DNA of 64,000 nt from Cristatella mucedo (GCA_009760855.2 WPIO01000117.1:1091001-1155000), one strand, 5' to 3'. Positions 44,451 to 60,850 are shown, counted from the first letter of the stretch. Program-made: numbers and translations. The notes: generated by a model from the letters alone, not told the origin.

Positions 44451-46040
44451 CCTGATCGATCTCCTCGTCGATCTCCTTTTGCGGTCCTCTACCGGTCTCT
44501 CTCTCTCTCTCTTGTACTTTCTTCTCTCTCTAGTGTCCCTTGTTACTTTCTCTCTTGTGCTTTGTCTTGTTTGTCCCCTTCAAGCACACCCCTCCCGTCT
44601 GCCCTTCCCATTGGCGTCTCATCCAACTACTTTATTCTGCCTTCCCCTAGTGCTGGCAAGGCAGGACTTGATAGCTAGTGCACAAGCAAAGCATGGCACG
44701 CCGGGCCTGGCAGCGAGCGGCGTCAGCAGATCTTTCGCTGCTCAGCATTCGGGCTTCCGAGTTTCAGCGTCGGCCACCGAGCTGCAGCTGATAGGCCGAG
44801 AGTTTCCGACGGGATTACAATTGGAATCGCCGCAGACGGATATCTATGGGCCATCGACGGTCTAAACTGGCCGCAGCAGCCGGAGAGTTTGCCGGTGCAG
44901 AAGTGCCGGCAAACTCTCTGGCTTTCCGCAGACCGGCAGTCTTTCAGCCGGTCTGGTTTTTTTCGGATGCTTGGGCAATCTTGCTGGTCCCTCGAGGAGA
45001 CCGTCGGCACGGAATGCAAGACCCTGTCGCCGTCCACTCTACTTTTTATTGTCACCATCTATCATCATCTTGTCATTGCCATCGTCATCTGCTCTGTTGT
45101 CGATTGAGCTCTACTCACTGCCTGCTTCATGCCTTCCAGTTGGAGCTCTCTAATTAGACCCCGGTTCGTTGCCATTCGAGCCGAAGGGCGCTCGAGTGGC
45201 TGCATCGAGGCCTCCAAGCTTCTGCCAGCCTGCTTTAACTGAGGGCTAGAGATAAGGGGCTTCGCGTGCATCGGGGCAGGAAGCCTGCGACCACACTCGT
45301 GGTCACTTTATGCTAATCGCACTGATTATAGGAAAAAGCAGCAAGCAGCACGTGAGAGCTGCAGCAATTAGTGGTCCGGCTAAAGCCGTGTTGACCAGTC
45401 CTGTGAAATGAGCTTGGCGAGGATGCTTGGCGAGCCTGCAGGGACTTCCGGCAGGCCCCCTGCAGGAAGTCCCCCTGCAGTCAAAGCCGTCACGGACGCC
45501 CCCCCCCCCGGCAAAAGGAGCTGAAGTCGTGGTGAACTCATTATAAAGAGGCCCACTCATTAAATGAGCTGGTTTGTGTCTCCCCTCCCCTCCCCCCTTA
45601 GGCTAGTCAGCAGTGGCTACTGGGCAAATGATTCATCGCCCCCCCTACTCCAAAAGCGCTTTGCAAACGTTCAGCCATTGTCCCTTTACAAGGCCCGATG
45701 GAGGCTGGGGTTCGAGAGCCTTTGTGCTCATGAACCAGATACCGTTGGGCGTGTTGACCGCTAGTGCCTGGCGGTGGCCTTGTTGCTCTTTCCCAACGCA
45801 CCACCCGGCGCCAGCTTTGTTGTGGTCAACAGCCCGGCGCTGCTGCTGCCCGGCTGGCCTGCCCACGTCTTGCCCGGCTCTCGAGCTGCCGGCAAGCAGA
45901 GGCAAGCGCAGGCAGGCCGGCAGTGAGACCGCAGCAGTGCAGTGCTTGGCAGCCATGCATACGGGGGAGCTTTGACAATGGCATTGGCTGCTGCAGCAGC
46001 AAACATGTCAGCACAAATGTCAACCGATCGTGTGGCAGTA
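44451..46040. other. Anonymous sequence with hairpins
   Basis: Pyrimidine-rich 44490-44575. Hairpins: 44883-44918 (13-bp arms GAGAGTTTGCCGG), 44930-44954 (8-bp arms AGACCGGC), 45436-45480 (14-bp arms CTGCAGGGACTTCC with a 2-nt bulge). No gene recognised. Confidence 0.5.
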
Positions 46041-46322
46041 GTGACCAAGAGCAGCAGCAGCAGCAGCAGCAGGGAGCAGCGGCAGCAGCAGGGAGCAGTG
46101 GCAGCAGCAGGGAGCAGTGGCAGCAGCAGGGAGCAGTGGCAGCAGCAGGGAGCAGTGGCAGCAGCAGGGAGCAGTGGCAGCAGCAGGGAGCAGCGGCAGC
46201 AGCAGGGAGCAGTGGCAGCAGGGAGCAGTGGCAGCAGCAGGGAGCAGTGGCAGCAGCAGGGAGCAGCGGCAGCAGCAGGGAGCAGCGGCAGCAGCAGGGA
46301 GCAGTGGCAGCAGCAGCAGCAA
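46041..46322. repeat. (CAG)n plus 19-bp minisatellite, about 13 copies
   Basis: (CAG)7 grades into tandem GGGAGCAGTGGCAGCAGCA units (19 bp, T/C variant at one position, one shortened unit). Long Ser/Gln/Ala frames on + and Leu/Ala/Cys frames on - come from the repeat. Confidence 0.95.
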
Positions 46323-46633
46323 GAGACCGAGACAAGTACGGGCGTTTCCGGCTTCAAAAAGCGTACCCAGGATTAGATCGAGGAGAGGCAAAGCTTTTCC
46401 TATGCAACCCAGTCATCCGACAGGCTGAAGAAGCACAGACACGAGCTTACTTCCGGCTTGCTACTGCAGACGGGCGGTGCAGGAAGGCAGTCAGGCAGGC
46501 AGGACTTTCTGTGGGTAGGCCTAGTGCTGCTAGCAAAAGGCAGGCTTGCTGTCGGTGGCATAATGAGCGCCAAGAGTGATTTGGTGCAGAAAACATAAAA
46601 CATAATGCGAAAATGTATAATTCATTCGCACAG
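46323..46633. other. Anonymous sequence
   Basis: Nothing recognised; an AAAACATAAAACATAATG stretch lies near 46590. Confidence 0.4.
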
Positions 46634-46785
46634 CGAATCCCAAGAGAGTTGCATCTCTATCCAGGTACTTCACATGTGTCGCAGGGCTCGAGCCCACGAC
46701 CTCGGTCGTCTAAAGCAAGTACCTTGACCTCGGTTGTTATAGGCGAGCACCTTACACCCTTGGCCAAACCAGGGTGGCCGAAGAA
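46634..46785 (-). mobile_element. SINE C copy
   Basis: Minus strand: head CCTGGTTTGGCCAAGGGTGT, B box GGGCTCGAGCCC, tail CACATGTGAAGTACCTGG, AGAGATGCAACTCTCTTGGG. Confidence 0.8.
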
Positions 46786-46829
46786 CAGGCAAGATGTACA
46801 TGCATATAGGGTCACATCTAACGGCCTGT

Positions 46830-46995
46830 GCCATCGGGCGCTTATAATTGGTGCAAAACTCTGCTGCTAGGCTTGTCTGCATCCCAGTTGCCACGTCACA
46901 CCATTTCTCGCCGACCTGCGCTGGTTCCCAGTCAAGCAGGGTATCGGACTTCAAGGTTTTGTCATTCACTTTTAGATCTCTTCATTCCCTTTCTC

Positions 46996-46996
<1 letters not shown>
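46830..46996 (+). mobile_element. LINE B internal fragment
   Basis: GGTGCAAAACTCTGCTGCTA, TTCTCGCCGACCTGCGCTGG and TTTTAGATCTCTTCATTCCC correspond to 26570-26720. It breaks off in a (TG)n. Confidence 0.8.
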
Positions 46997-46998
<2 letters not shown>

Positions 46999-47059
<61 letters not shown>

Positions 47060-47203
47060 ATCTGTCGGTCTCTGCCTCTCTCAGTCCCTCTGTCTCTCAC
47101 TCTCCCTCTCTCTCCCTCTCTCTCTTTCTCTCTATCTCGGTTTTGCTCTTCCACTATGAAGTGCATCTGTATTAACTTAGCCTGCAGCATCACAGGCACA
47201 CAG

Positions 47204-47258
<55 letters not shown>

Positions 47259-47267
47259 TATATATAA

Positions 47268-47305
<38 letters not shown>
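46999..47305. repeat. (TG)n, (CT)n and (TA)n cluster
   Basis: (TG)30 at 46999-47058, imperfect (CT)n at 47060-47140, and (TA) at 47203-47305 with TAAATA interruptions; 60 bp of unique sequence separates the last two. Confidence 0.92.
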
Positions 47306-47308
<3 letters not shown>

Positions 47309-47925
47309 TATAATGAATATGACAATTAGTCTAACGCCTGGCCGTCATAGGCGTTACGAGTAAGTCTAGCTTCTGCCTGTTGCAGCCGCTGCAGCAGCTA
47401 CCACTACTGAAGCGGCTGCAGGCAGGCAGGTGCCACAGTGGCTGACGATGCTACAGCATCGTACATTGTAGCATTGTACAGCCTTGGAGGAGCTGCGGCA
47501 GCTACTGGTTCTCATGTTGCTGCTGCTGCTCCTACCACTGGTTCACCCCCCCCCCCCCTACACACACACACACACACACACTGCAGAGCTGCCGGGCATC
47601 CTCGGTGAGCATAGTCTCAACAAAGGGCAAACAGCTCTTAACCAGCAACAAGATAATTGCACTGAGCCATAAATAGCACAAATGGAACTGCGTACAGGCT
47701 GCCTCGGCAAGCGGTTTGCTCAAGCACCGAGCATCGTGGCTGCTGCTATCTCCACTATGCAAACAGCCGCCCTCGGGGATTTCTGAAAACAACAGCGATA
47801 CAGAGGCTCCAGAGCACAGGGCTCCAGCCCTATGAGAACAGCTGCCCCGAACCCTAGCCGAGCCCTTACTCCCAAAGCTGCATCGGTGGCTCAGAATCTG
47901 TCATGTCGGCTCGAGAGCATGTTTG
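47306..47925. other. Anonymous sequence
   Basis: TGCAGCCGCT/AGCGGCTGCA inverted repeat near 47383-47420, a second ACGATGCT/AGCATCGT near 47445-47462, and a C-run plus (CA)n at 47547-47581. No gene. Confidence 0.4.
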
Positions 47926-48045
47926 AGACAGACAGAGACAGAGACAGAGACAGAGACAGAGACAGAGACAGAGACAGATGGAGAGACAGAGACAGAGACA
48001 GAGACAGATGGAGAGACATGGTGAGTGAGAGAGAAGAGGGGAGAG

Positions 48046-48076
<31 letters not shown>

Positions 48077-48370
48077 GAGGGAGAGAGACAGAGAAAGAGA
48101 CGGAGAGACAGGGAGAGAGAGAGAGAGAGAGATGGAGAGACAGGGAGAGAGAGATGGAGAGAAAGGCACAGAAGGAGGTAGGGAGATAGACACAGCGAGA
48201 GAAAGGGAGAGAGACAGAGACAGACAGATGGACAGAGAAAAAGAGACAGAGAAAGACAGACAGACAGGCTGATAGGTAGGGAGATATAGATAGACAGAGA
48301 TAGACAGACGGGCAGACAGAGAGAGAGAAACAGACAGAGATAGGCAGAGACAGACAGAGACACGGATACA
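47926..48370. repeat. (GACA)n/(GA)n microsatellite field
   Basis: About 440 bp of purine-rich GACAGA, GAGA and TGGA units; long frames on both strands are compositional. Confidence 0.92.
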
Positions 48371-48590
48371 GAGGATTTCTTCGGCAGTGGCAAGTGCACG
48401 GCACCTATGAGCCGATGGGAGGCAGGAAGACCTATCCGGAGCTTTACCTGAGCAATGCCCACCAAAGGCTCCATCATTCGCAGCTAAAGCTGATTTACCT
48501 GAGCTGAGTAGCTTCCTTCGACTATCCGTCCCCGGATGGCGAGTGGTTTCTCGACACAGTAAAAAGAGGCAAGAGGTAGAAAGAGCCAAG

Positions 48591-48624
48591 CTGGCCGTGG
48601 TGCTGCGGGCAGCACCACGGCCAG
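48591..48624. repeat. Near-perfect palindrome, 16-bp arms, 2-nt loop
   Basis: CTGGCCGTGGTGCTGC, GG, GCAGCACCACGGCCAG. Confidence 0.93.
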
Positions 48625-48821
48625 TGCGACTCTCTGCTGCTGCACGGCCTTGTCAAGCACACTAGCATCCACCTGCAGCTGGAGCTAGAGGCTCGCCGGC
48701 CGCTCGTGCATCATCAGTCTTGTCGATCGAGGGGTAATGGTTGCATCGTGTCGTGCAAGCAGGCAGGCAGGCAGGCAGGAGGCCGGCCTGCTAAAACTTA
48801 AGCAGTCGGTGACTGCTTTCT

Positions 48822-48890
<69 letters not shown>
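48822..48890. repeat. (CAG)23
   Basis: Uninterrupted triplet array; preceded by (GGCA)n at about 48763-48779. Confidence 0.97.
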
Positions 48891-48891
<1 letters not shown>

Positions 48892-49142
48892 GGCTTCAAG
48901 AGTCGGTCTAATTAGGATTCATTACCACTGACGCCTGCAGTCAGCTGCAGTGATGCTTGCTTGGCAGCTCGGTTGAGTCTGCAGGCTGCTGAGTTGGGCT
49001 GCTAGTGCAGCAGCAGGCAGCAGCTCGTGTTCCAGTGGCTGGCTGGCTGGCTGGCAGCATTAATTGGCACTGCCCTCTGCTCTGCTTCGGCAACTTCCCT
49101 AGAGACAGGCAGGGGGAGCCTGAGGGACAGGTTGGGGATGAA

Positions 49143-52589
<3,447 letters not shown>

Positions 52590-52850
52590 ACGCAACGACA
52601 TCTACTCTCCAACTGCCGACTATGGCACATCGGTTTCAGCGGTCCTGAGCTGCTACTTCCATGCTACTCACTACCTCAACTGCTCTCCTGACTCTGCTAT
52701 GCTTCCCACTTTCTCTTTGTTGCGTCAGACGAAGTCTGTTGGCTACCGAATGCGTACCGAAAGCCGCTTAGGCTGTGAGTGCGCTATACAAAACTCTCCT
52801 GTGTAGCACCCACATGGTCTTTATGACTTGGTAGAGTTACACACGGCGAT
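52590..52850 (+). mobile_element. Unit D copy
   Basis: Same 5' start (CGCAACGACATCTACTCTCC) and close colinear match to the 19.2 kb copy, ending at GGTAGAGTTACACACGG without a pentamer tail. Confidence 0.8.
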
Positions 52851-52903
52851 ACATCCTGCTCTCGAGGCGTGTGCACAAGCTGCTCTGTCGACTAATAACT
52901 AGA

Positions 52904-53038
52904 ATTCATTTGTATAGCGCCCCAAGAGAACTTAATCTCTTTTCAGGCGCTTTACATATGCCTCGGGGCTCGAGCCCATGACCTCAGCCTGACCTTGGTC
53001 CGGGCCGAGCGCCTTAACTGCTGGACCAATCCAGCTCA
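52904..53038 (-). mobile_element. SINE C copy with well-preserved LINE-type tail
   Basis: Minus strand: head GATTGGTCCAGCAGTTAAGG, B box GGGCTCGAGCCC, tail GTAAAGCGCCTGAAAAGAGA, TTAAGTTCTCTTGGGGCGCT, then ATACAAATGAAT. The tail is the clearest match to the LINE B stem-loop. A 20-30 bp duplication (ATCCAGCTATCGACG) flanks its head end. Confidence 0.85.
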
Positions 53039-53671
53039 ATCCAGCTATCGACGGATCGCTGGACTAATCCAGCTATCGACGTGAGTTTGACCATCGAGCA
53101 AGCAGAATGGCTGCGGCGGCGAGCCGGAAATTGGCGAGCGGGTAGCGGCTCTGTGGCACTCGGCTAAGGCGAGGTGCCACAGCTGCCGTGCAAATCGTCA
53201 GCCGTGGCACGGCGAGCCGTTGGCACGTGACGAAGCTCCGTGGCTGCTTACCGTGCGCAGGTGCAGCCTGTGCTCGGTCGGCAGCCGTTCCAGCCGTGGT
53301 GGCTCTCTCCTGAAAGAGGCTCATAGCACATGTCACGTGGCTCCTTGCCACCTCCGCATCAAAGAGCGCCGACGTCGTTAAAGCAGCCAAATATGGTGGC
53401 TCGAGAAGCAGCCCGCTTGCCTGGCATCCCCGTAGAGCTCGGGAAGCTGACATTTTGAAAAACCGTATATTTGCTAAAGGGATAGAGCAGTGGCAGCCAA
53501 ACAGCCCCACGCACCCCGAGCCTAAATAGCTGGCATGGCAAAGCTACTCACGTGACGCAAAGTCTTCAAAGCGTCGGCCTGCAGCAGTGGTTCCAGAATA
53601 GAGCCGGTAGTAGCAAAAGTATGCGATTGCCCGAGGGGGCGAGAGTGCGGTACAGCAAGCAAGCAGCTATC
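53039..53671. other. Anonymous sequence
   Basis: Nothing recognised. Confidence 0.4.
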
Positions 53672-53834
53672 GCCGTGATGGCACACTAGGTAGGGTGGTT
53701 ACTTTTCACGACCTCGGTCCCGAGGTCATGGGTTCAAATCCTTCGGTGAGCGATCCTTTATCGCTGCTACAAGCGGTGGTGATAGCCATAAAGGGTCTTC
53801 TGTCACTATACAAAAAGAGGCTGTTGAATCAGCT
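53672..53834 (+). mobile_element. SINE A, full-length copy
   Basis: GCCGTGATGGCACACTAGG head, B box GGTTCAAATCC (one change from consensus), body GATAGCCATAAAGGGTCTTC, end AGAGGCTGTTGAATCAGCT. Confidence 0.88.
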
Positions 53835-53923
53835 AGTATTTCTTTTACCGCAGAAGCAGCAGCAAAAACAGCAGCAGCAGCTGCGGCCACATAAGCAGCA
53901 GCAGCGGTGGCAGAAGGATGGAT

Positions 53924-53960
<37 letters not shown>

Positions 53961-55112
53961 AGATGCCTGCGGGACTGGGAAGGTGACTAACGACCAATCG
54001 CAGTCGTTCTTCTTCGGAAGCACTTCTTTCAGCGTAGCGCTGCATTGCATTGGCGGCAGCAGCAGCAGCTGCAGCAGCGGCGGCGGTGGTTGCGGGCAAG
54101 CATAGAGCATGACGAGCAGACGAGCAGATGGAGTAGGAAGAGCTCCTCTGGTGATGCCAATGCTGCTGCTGCTGCTGCTACTGCTGCTGTATCAGGGCAC
54201 AGCGCCGGCTGAGGCTGTTGCTGCTGCTGCCGCCACCACCGCTGTTGAGCTCTGCTTACTCTCAGTTCTCACGTCAGCTCATAGACGTCGGCCTCACTTG
54301 GTCACACTTCGTCGAGCCGGCTTTTCTGCCTAGCTGGATTACCTTTAGCCTGCCACTCCGGCAGCGAGGTGGCCATTTCCGTAACCGTTTTCTGGGAAGC
54401 ACCGAGATCTGCCTGGTCTTGTAAATAAGGTGACCCGCGCAGCCGCAGGCAGACCGGTGCGCCAGGCGGCGCTGCTTACAAGCTATGGTGGCAGGGGAGC
54501 GCAGTTCCTCAGCCCAGAGTCCAGCTAAGGCTCAACAGAGCAGCGCTGCAGAGGCCCGGCCGGCGAAGGCAGAAGGCAGAAGGCAGTCTCGGACTTCCTC
54601 TTCCTTCTCTATCTCTGCTTCTCCTCCTCTCTCTCTCTCTTTCTCTGTCTTACGGGAGGCACCGAGCCAGAGTAGCATTTGCTACCGTTTTCTGCCTTGC
54701 CACGGTGAGCTGGCTGAAAGTCATTCTGGGGTCAAGGTAGCTCTAGGACCCGGGGTCATACCCGCAGTCAGTCCTAATGACGTCACGGCATGCTCAGACA
54801 GCCATGCTGTGGGAGAGCAGACAGCAGAGCACTTACTTTTGTCTGTACGGTGCGGCTAGGCCGCCGCAGCTGTCAGTCCACCGTGTCAGGCCATCGCCTG
54901 CAGTCGTCGTCAGCGCTCTCTTAACCTTGGCAGGCAGCGCTTGAGAGGCTGCAGACGCCCAGAGCAGCCGGTCGCAGGGCTCCCCGGCACCTTGCTTCCG
55001 GCTTCCGGACACCCGGGCTTCCCCCAATAGCTCTCACATGCCCTGCCCCCATCCGACGTTCGGATGTGCCTAGCCGAGCAAGCTGCAAGTCTCCAGGAGC
55101 AGCAACTGACTG

Positions 55113-55117
<5 letters not shown>
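53835..55117. other. CAG/CTG-rich anonymous sequence
   Basis: (CAG)n clusters at about 53856-53905 and 53924-53958 (about 11 units), 54054-54075, and (CTG)n at about 54161-54190. Open frames here are repeat-driven; no domain. Confidence 0.5.

Positions 55118-55188
<71 letters not shown>
55118..55188. repeat. (GA)n microsatellite
   Basis: About 35 pure GA units. Confidence 0.96.
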
Positions 55189-55189
<1 letters not shown>

Positions 55190-55344
55190 AGCAAGTGGGC
55201 CAACGTCGGACTCGCGTGCAGTAGGCTGGAAGCCGGAAGTCACTCATCGACTGGTGCCGACAGTCGGCTCCGAGTGGGAGGGGGAATGTTTTGAGTCACG
55301 GCCGTCGAGCACTAGAGCGGGGTTCGGGCAACTGACATTTGCCG

Positions 55345-55485
55345 AGCTGGTTTGGTCCAGCGGTTAAGGTGCTCGCCCCCCGACCAAGGTCTGGCTGAGG
55401 TCGCAGGCTCGAGCCCCGAGGCATATGTGAAGTGCCTGAATAGAGATTTAGTTCTCTTGGGGCGCTATACAAATGAGTTATATGA
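55345..55485 (+). mobile_element. SINE C copy
   Basis: GCTGGTTTGGTCCAGCGGTT head, GGCTCGAGCCCC B box, tail GTGAAGTGCCTGAATAGAGA, TTTAGTTCTCTTGGGGCGCT, ATACAAATGAG. Confidence 0.87.
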
Positions 55486-56697
55486 GTTAGATTTTTTTTA
55501 GAGGCGTGCCGACCTTCTCCCCCCATCTTCTGCCCTCTACCTCCGACGTGCCCTTTCTTCCTTCCTTCCTTCTTTCCTTCCTTCCTTCCTCCCTTCCTTA
55601 CAATAGCACTAAAGATGATTTTGATAATAATCATAAGAAATTTGCACGGGAGGCTAAAAGAGCGAAAATCTTTTTTTTGGCACTTTATATGCATCCTTAA
55701 AAGGAAGAGTCTGCGTTTAAGAGAAGCTCGAGGAGTTTCGACAAAGCTTGGCACCGGAGACATCAGAGCTCAAGGTCAAGTTGTCAGGGAATGCCACTGG
55801 ATTTCTTTAAAGGAATGTCGAGGCTAAATCAGCCAAAGAAGCTTCCTATGTGAAGCTGATAGCCGAGCAGAGGGCAGCTACCGCCGATCTGATCTGCCTG
55901 TCGTCTGCCTGTCGTCTGCCTGTCGTCTGCCTGTCCAGGCAATAAGTTGTCCGACAGCGAGACATCTGGCATGAACGTCAGACGGTCACGCCATCGATGT
56001 GACTCCCTTGCTCTCTCGCTTTTGCGATATACCAGGCCTCTCGACGCCGAGCCACGTGAGAGTGATCATTAAAGTCAAAGGGGCCTATTGAGGTGGCCAT
56101 GCTCAACCGTAGGCTTTTCCTTGCAGGATCGAGCGGAGACGATTGCCAATCGTTTTAGAGGCCTGAGCAGTCGGCTGCTGCCATTTAACGGTTGCCTGCT
56201 GACGTCAAACGTAAAAAATAGGAGCCTTCCTCATCCGTCTTGTTCCGTTACGTCGGTCCGGGAGCATACGTGTTCTCGTCAGAATGCTAGACCTTGTGGG
56301 GTTGTGATCGGCAGTCGACTGTAGCCGGCTTCCTGCACTGCAATCGAAATCCAGCTACACTCGTGCCCCCCTTTTTTTAATAGAAAGGTGAAAAGCGCCT
56401 TTCTTCTGCGCAGTCTTCCCTCCTGTCGGTTGGCCAAACGCCAGGTGGCGACGGCATGTAAGCTTAGCATCTTGGTCTCCCTAATTTTGCACATGTAAAG
56501 ATGCATTTTTCGAGCTCTCATCTACCTTTGCCGCAGTTTTCTCCCCGTGGAGGATGAGTGCTTTGATACCTAAACTGAAGAGCTGCTTTATGGTCACTGC
56601 TCGACTGAACTACATTCGGCCTAGGGCTGCTGCCTGCCCATGCGTGCCAAACTGGCTGACTCGCCAGTGAAACATAAACAGAAAGGATGGGCGCACA

Positions 56698-56699
<2 letters not shown>
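55486..56699. other. Anonymous sequence
   Basis: (CTTC)n at about 55556-55598 and an 11-bp tandem (CTGCCTGTCGT, three copies plus, about 55888-55935). No gene. Confidence 0.45.

Positions 56700-56765
<66 letters not shown>
56700..56765. repeat. (TG)n microsatellite
   Basis: About 32 pure TG units. Confidence 0.96.
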
Positions 56766-56766
<1 letters not shown>

Positions 56767-57290
56767 ACGTGCAAACTCGTGGGTGTGAGTACGTGTGTAA
56801 GCGCGCGCGTGTGAAGAGAGGGTAGTTAGATAGGAAGGGAAGAAGAAACTAATGAGCAGAATGAAAGACAGACAGATTTGGCAGAAAAAAATGCAGACAG
56901 ATAAAGATCTGTAAAGATAACGACAGATGGATACTAAGATGGACAAATAGAGAGATCGAAAGAAACAGAGATATAGATAGATTTGAGAGAGAGAGAGAAA
57001 TAGAGAGAGGGGAAGGGTGATTGGACTACTGGTGCGTAGAACTTGCCACTTCAGATCTATCCATGTTCCATGGCCTTCAACCTTATGTCAAGACATTGTG
57101 GTGCCAGCACCGCCCACAGCCTGTGGGCAGCAGTACGGCAAGTATGACATGCTCTTAATAAGCGTCGTTCGTGTGCCACTCTGCTACAAGAACTGGCAAT
57201 TATATACCACTGGGATCGGTTTCACAACCCCTTTCTGGCAGAAGGAAGGAAGCCAGAGGCTACACTTGAGCCCAATCTCCTGCTGTTCTC
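56766..57290. other. Anonymous sequence
   Basis: Purine-rich 56815-57015; the frame at 57017-57290 has no recognisable domain. Confidence 0.4.
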
Positions 57291-57421
<131 letters not shown>

Positions 57422-57568
57422 TCTGTCCTTGAGTCTCTTATGTTTCTCTATTTCTGTCTGCCATCCTTCAGCTCTTACAAGTGATCAGTGATGACCTCAG
57501 CTAAATATATCAGGTGGGGAATGAGCTGGTGCCTGTACAGTGTCCCTCGTTCGTGGGCCAAGTTGTGC

Positions 57569-59117
<1,549 letters not shown>

Positions 59118-59263
59118 GCTGGTTTGGCCTTGTGGTTCAGGTACTCATCCCGACCTAGGTCAAGGTGAATGTATTTGATGATCGAGGTTGTGGGTTCGAG
59201 CCCCGTGGCACATGTAAAGCACGAAAATACAGATTTAAGTTCTCTTAAGGCGTTGTACAAACG
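59118..59263 (+). mobile_element. SINE C copy with rearranged tail
   Basis: GCTGGTTTGGCCTTGTGGTT head, B box GGGTTCGAGCCCC, tail ATGTAAAGCACG, TTAAGTTCTCTTAAGGCG. The tail passes into the palindromic array below. Confidence 0.85.
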
Positions 59264-59276
59264 CCCTAAGAGAACT

Positions 59277-59312
<36 letters not shown>

Positions 59313-59382
59313 AGTTCTCTTTGGGCGTTTGTACAACGCCTATATTTAAGTTCTCTTAGGGCGTTTTTACAACGCCTTAAGA

Positions 59383-59393
<11 letters not shown>
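59236..59393. repeat. Three tandem hairpins derived from the SINE C tail
   Basis: Three units, each combining TTAAGTTCTCTT(A)GGGCGTT with its inverted copy AACGCC(C)TAAGAGAA: about 59236-59280, 59309-59340 and 59344-59385. They are separated by (TA)n and TATA. The first unit is palindromic over about 45 bp. Confidence 0.85.

Positions 59394-59445
<52 letters not shown>
59384..59445. repeat. (TA)n microsatellite
   Basis: About 30 TA units ending at the Tc1-like element; shorter (TA)n also at 59280-59308. Confidence 0.95.
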
Positions 59446-59448
<3 letters not shown>

Positions 59449-60848
59449 TCAAACGCAAAAGTATTTACGAGGGTGAGTGAATAGGTACCACCACCAAGTC
59501 GCTGTCCCGTCAGTTGATTGACTCGCTCTTCGTCGAACAGCACTGAAAACATGCGAACGAGGTGTTTTAATATTTTCTAATATCAGAACTAAGGTTATAA
59601 ATGCACTAATGGGTACTCACATCAATAGGAGGTTGGACCACCCCTATTCTTCATGACTTCATGCATTCACCAGGGCATTGACTCGTCAGCTTTCGGCAAA
59701 CATCAGGAGTAATGCAGTCGTACAGATGCGTAAGCCGACCAAAAAGCTGCTTGGGGGAAGACGAGATGCTGTTCTCAGCTCGAAGTGAGCCCTCCAACCT
59801 GTTCCATAGGTGTTCAATAGAGTTGAGATTAGGAGATTGGCTTGATCAACTAAGGACTCGAACACATAAATCAGCAAAGAATTGCTTCATTGCACTTTCA
59901 GTATGCTTGGGATCATTATCCATTTGCCAAACATAGTCCTCCCCGACAAAAGCTTTGGCACAGGGCATACCAACATTTTCGACGATGTCCATGAACAAGT
60001 TTCCGTCCGTAATCCTGTTGATTTGGTGTCAAATTCATCTGCCGGAAGCCGAAAAACAAGACCAAACAATTACACTTCCACCTCCTTACTTGAACGTATA
60101 TTGCAAGCAGTCTGGGTGGTACTGTTTGCCAAATGCCGTACTCCGTAAGCCTCCCACGCACCGTATCAACACTTGCAGTCTTGTCAGTGGCCTCTTCCAA
60201 GGTCTCGGAGACAGAGCTCGAAGCATTGCTTTCCTTCGACCCAGTGTGCAGCCAGTTTTAGCAGAGGATCATCTTTTCTTTGTCGTCGAACATGGGCTGC
60301 CGGAGAGTGGTACGATCGATATCCATTCCACCACCCTGAAAATACTTCATGCTATACCTGACCGATCCCTCAGACTTAAAAAACAAGCTTCCGTGCCACC
60401 CTCGCGTTGCTAAGACCCATCTTGTGATAGGCGACGATTGGGCCTTCGATGTCACTGTTTAGCTCCTTTGTCTTTCCCATGGCAGATAAGCACAGCAGGA
60501 GCAGCAGCTCCGCTGTGGACAGGAAGTGCGAAGATGACTCCTTTACTGCGCACAAGTGAATGCGCAGAAAAATTGCTGGCTGTTTGGGCTGCGAGTACGA
60601 TAATCGAAATGCAAATCGAAGCTCAATTGTCGCCATCTTTAAAGGCGATGTACCGTTCCAGGCCGCCGGGGTGCTCTTGTTTCTAACAGTTATTCTAGAT
60701 ACGGCCATCAACATTGGGTCCATTTTTTATGTAAAATAATAAGGTTTATGTAAAAGCCGCCCTGCACCAATGCAGGACCTCCGAGGGTGAATAGCTTACC
60801 GAGTAGATGGTGTCTAATCAACCTTGTAAATACTTTTGCGACTGTGTG
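59446..60848 (-). mobile_element. Tc1-like DNA transposon, defective
   Basis: About 1.4 kb bounded by inverted termini that share CGCAAAAGTATTTAC exactly (59454-59468 and 60826-60840). The outermost bases are TACAC on both sides. TA flanks both ends (59444-59445, 60849-60850), as expected of Tc1/mariner target duplications. The element landed in or next to a (TA)n tract. The transposase lies on the minus strand. Confidence 0.85.
59655..60480 (-). pseudogene. Tc1-like transposase pseudogene
   Basis: Starts MGKTKELNSDIEG (60480 downward), typical of Tc1 transposases. The first helix-turn-helix part is followed by a frameshift near 60385. The second DNA-binding part (TTLRQPMFDDKEKM, DTVRGRLTEYGIW) has an in-frame stop at 60258-60260. 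Next comes GGGSVIVWSCF in a different frame. The second catalytic Asp is in a MDNDPKH motif (about 59920-59900), and the Glu is in NSIEHLW after one stop. Relative to the family, about 80 residues between the DNA-binding and GGGS segments are missing, including the first catalytic Asp. The copy cannot be active. Confidence 0.85.
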
Positions 60849-60850
60849 TA

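Noticed and set aside
45764-46579. 271-codon Ser/Gln/Ala-rich frame
   Set aside because: Most of it is the 19-bp minisatellite and (CAG)n; the flanks have no domain.
59955-60413. 152-codon + strand frame
   Set aside because: Antisense to the Tc1-like transposase remnant on the minus strand.
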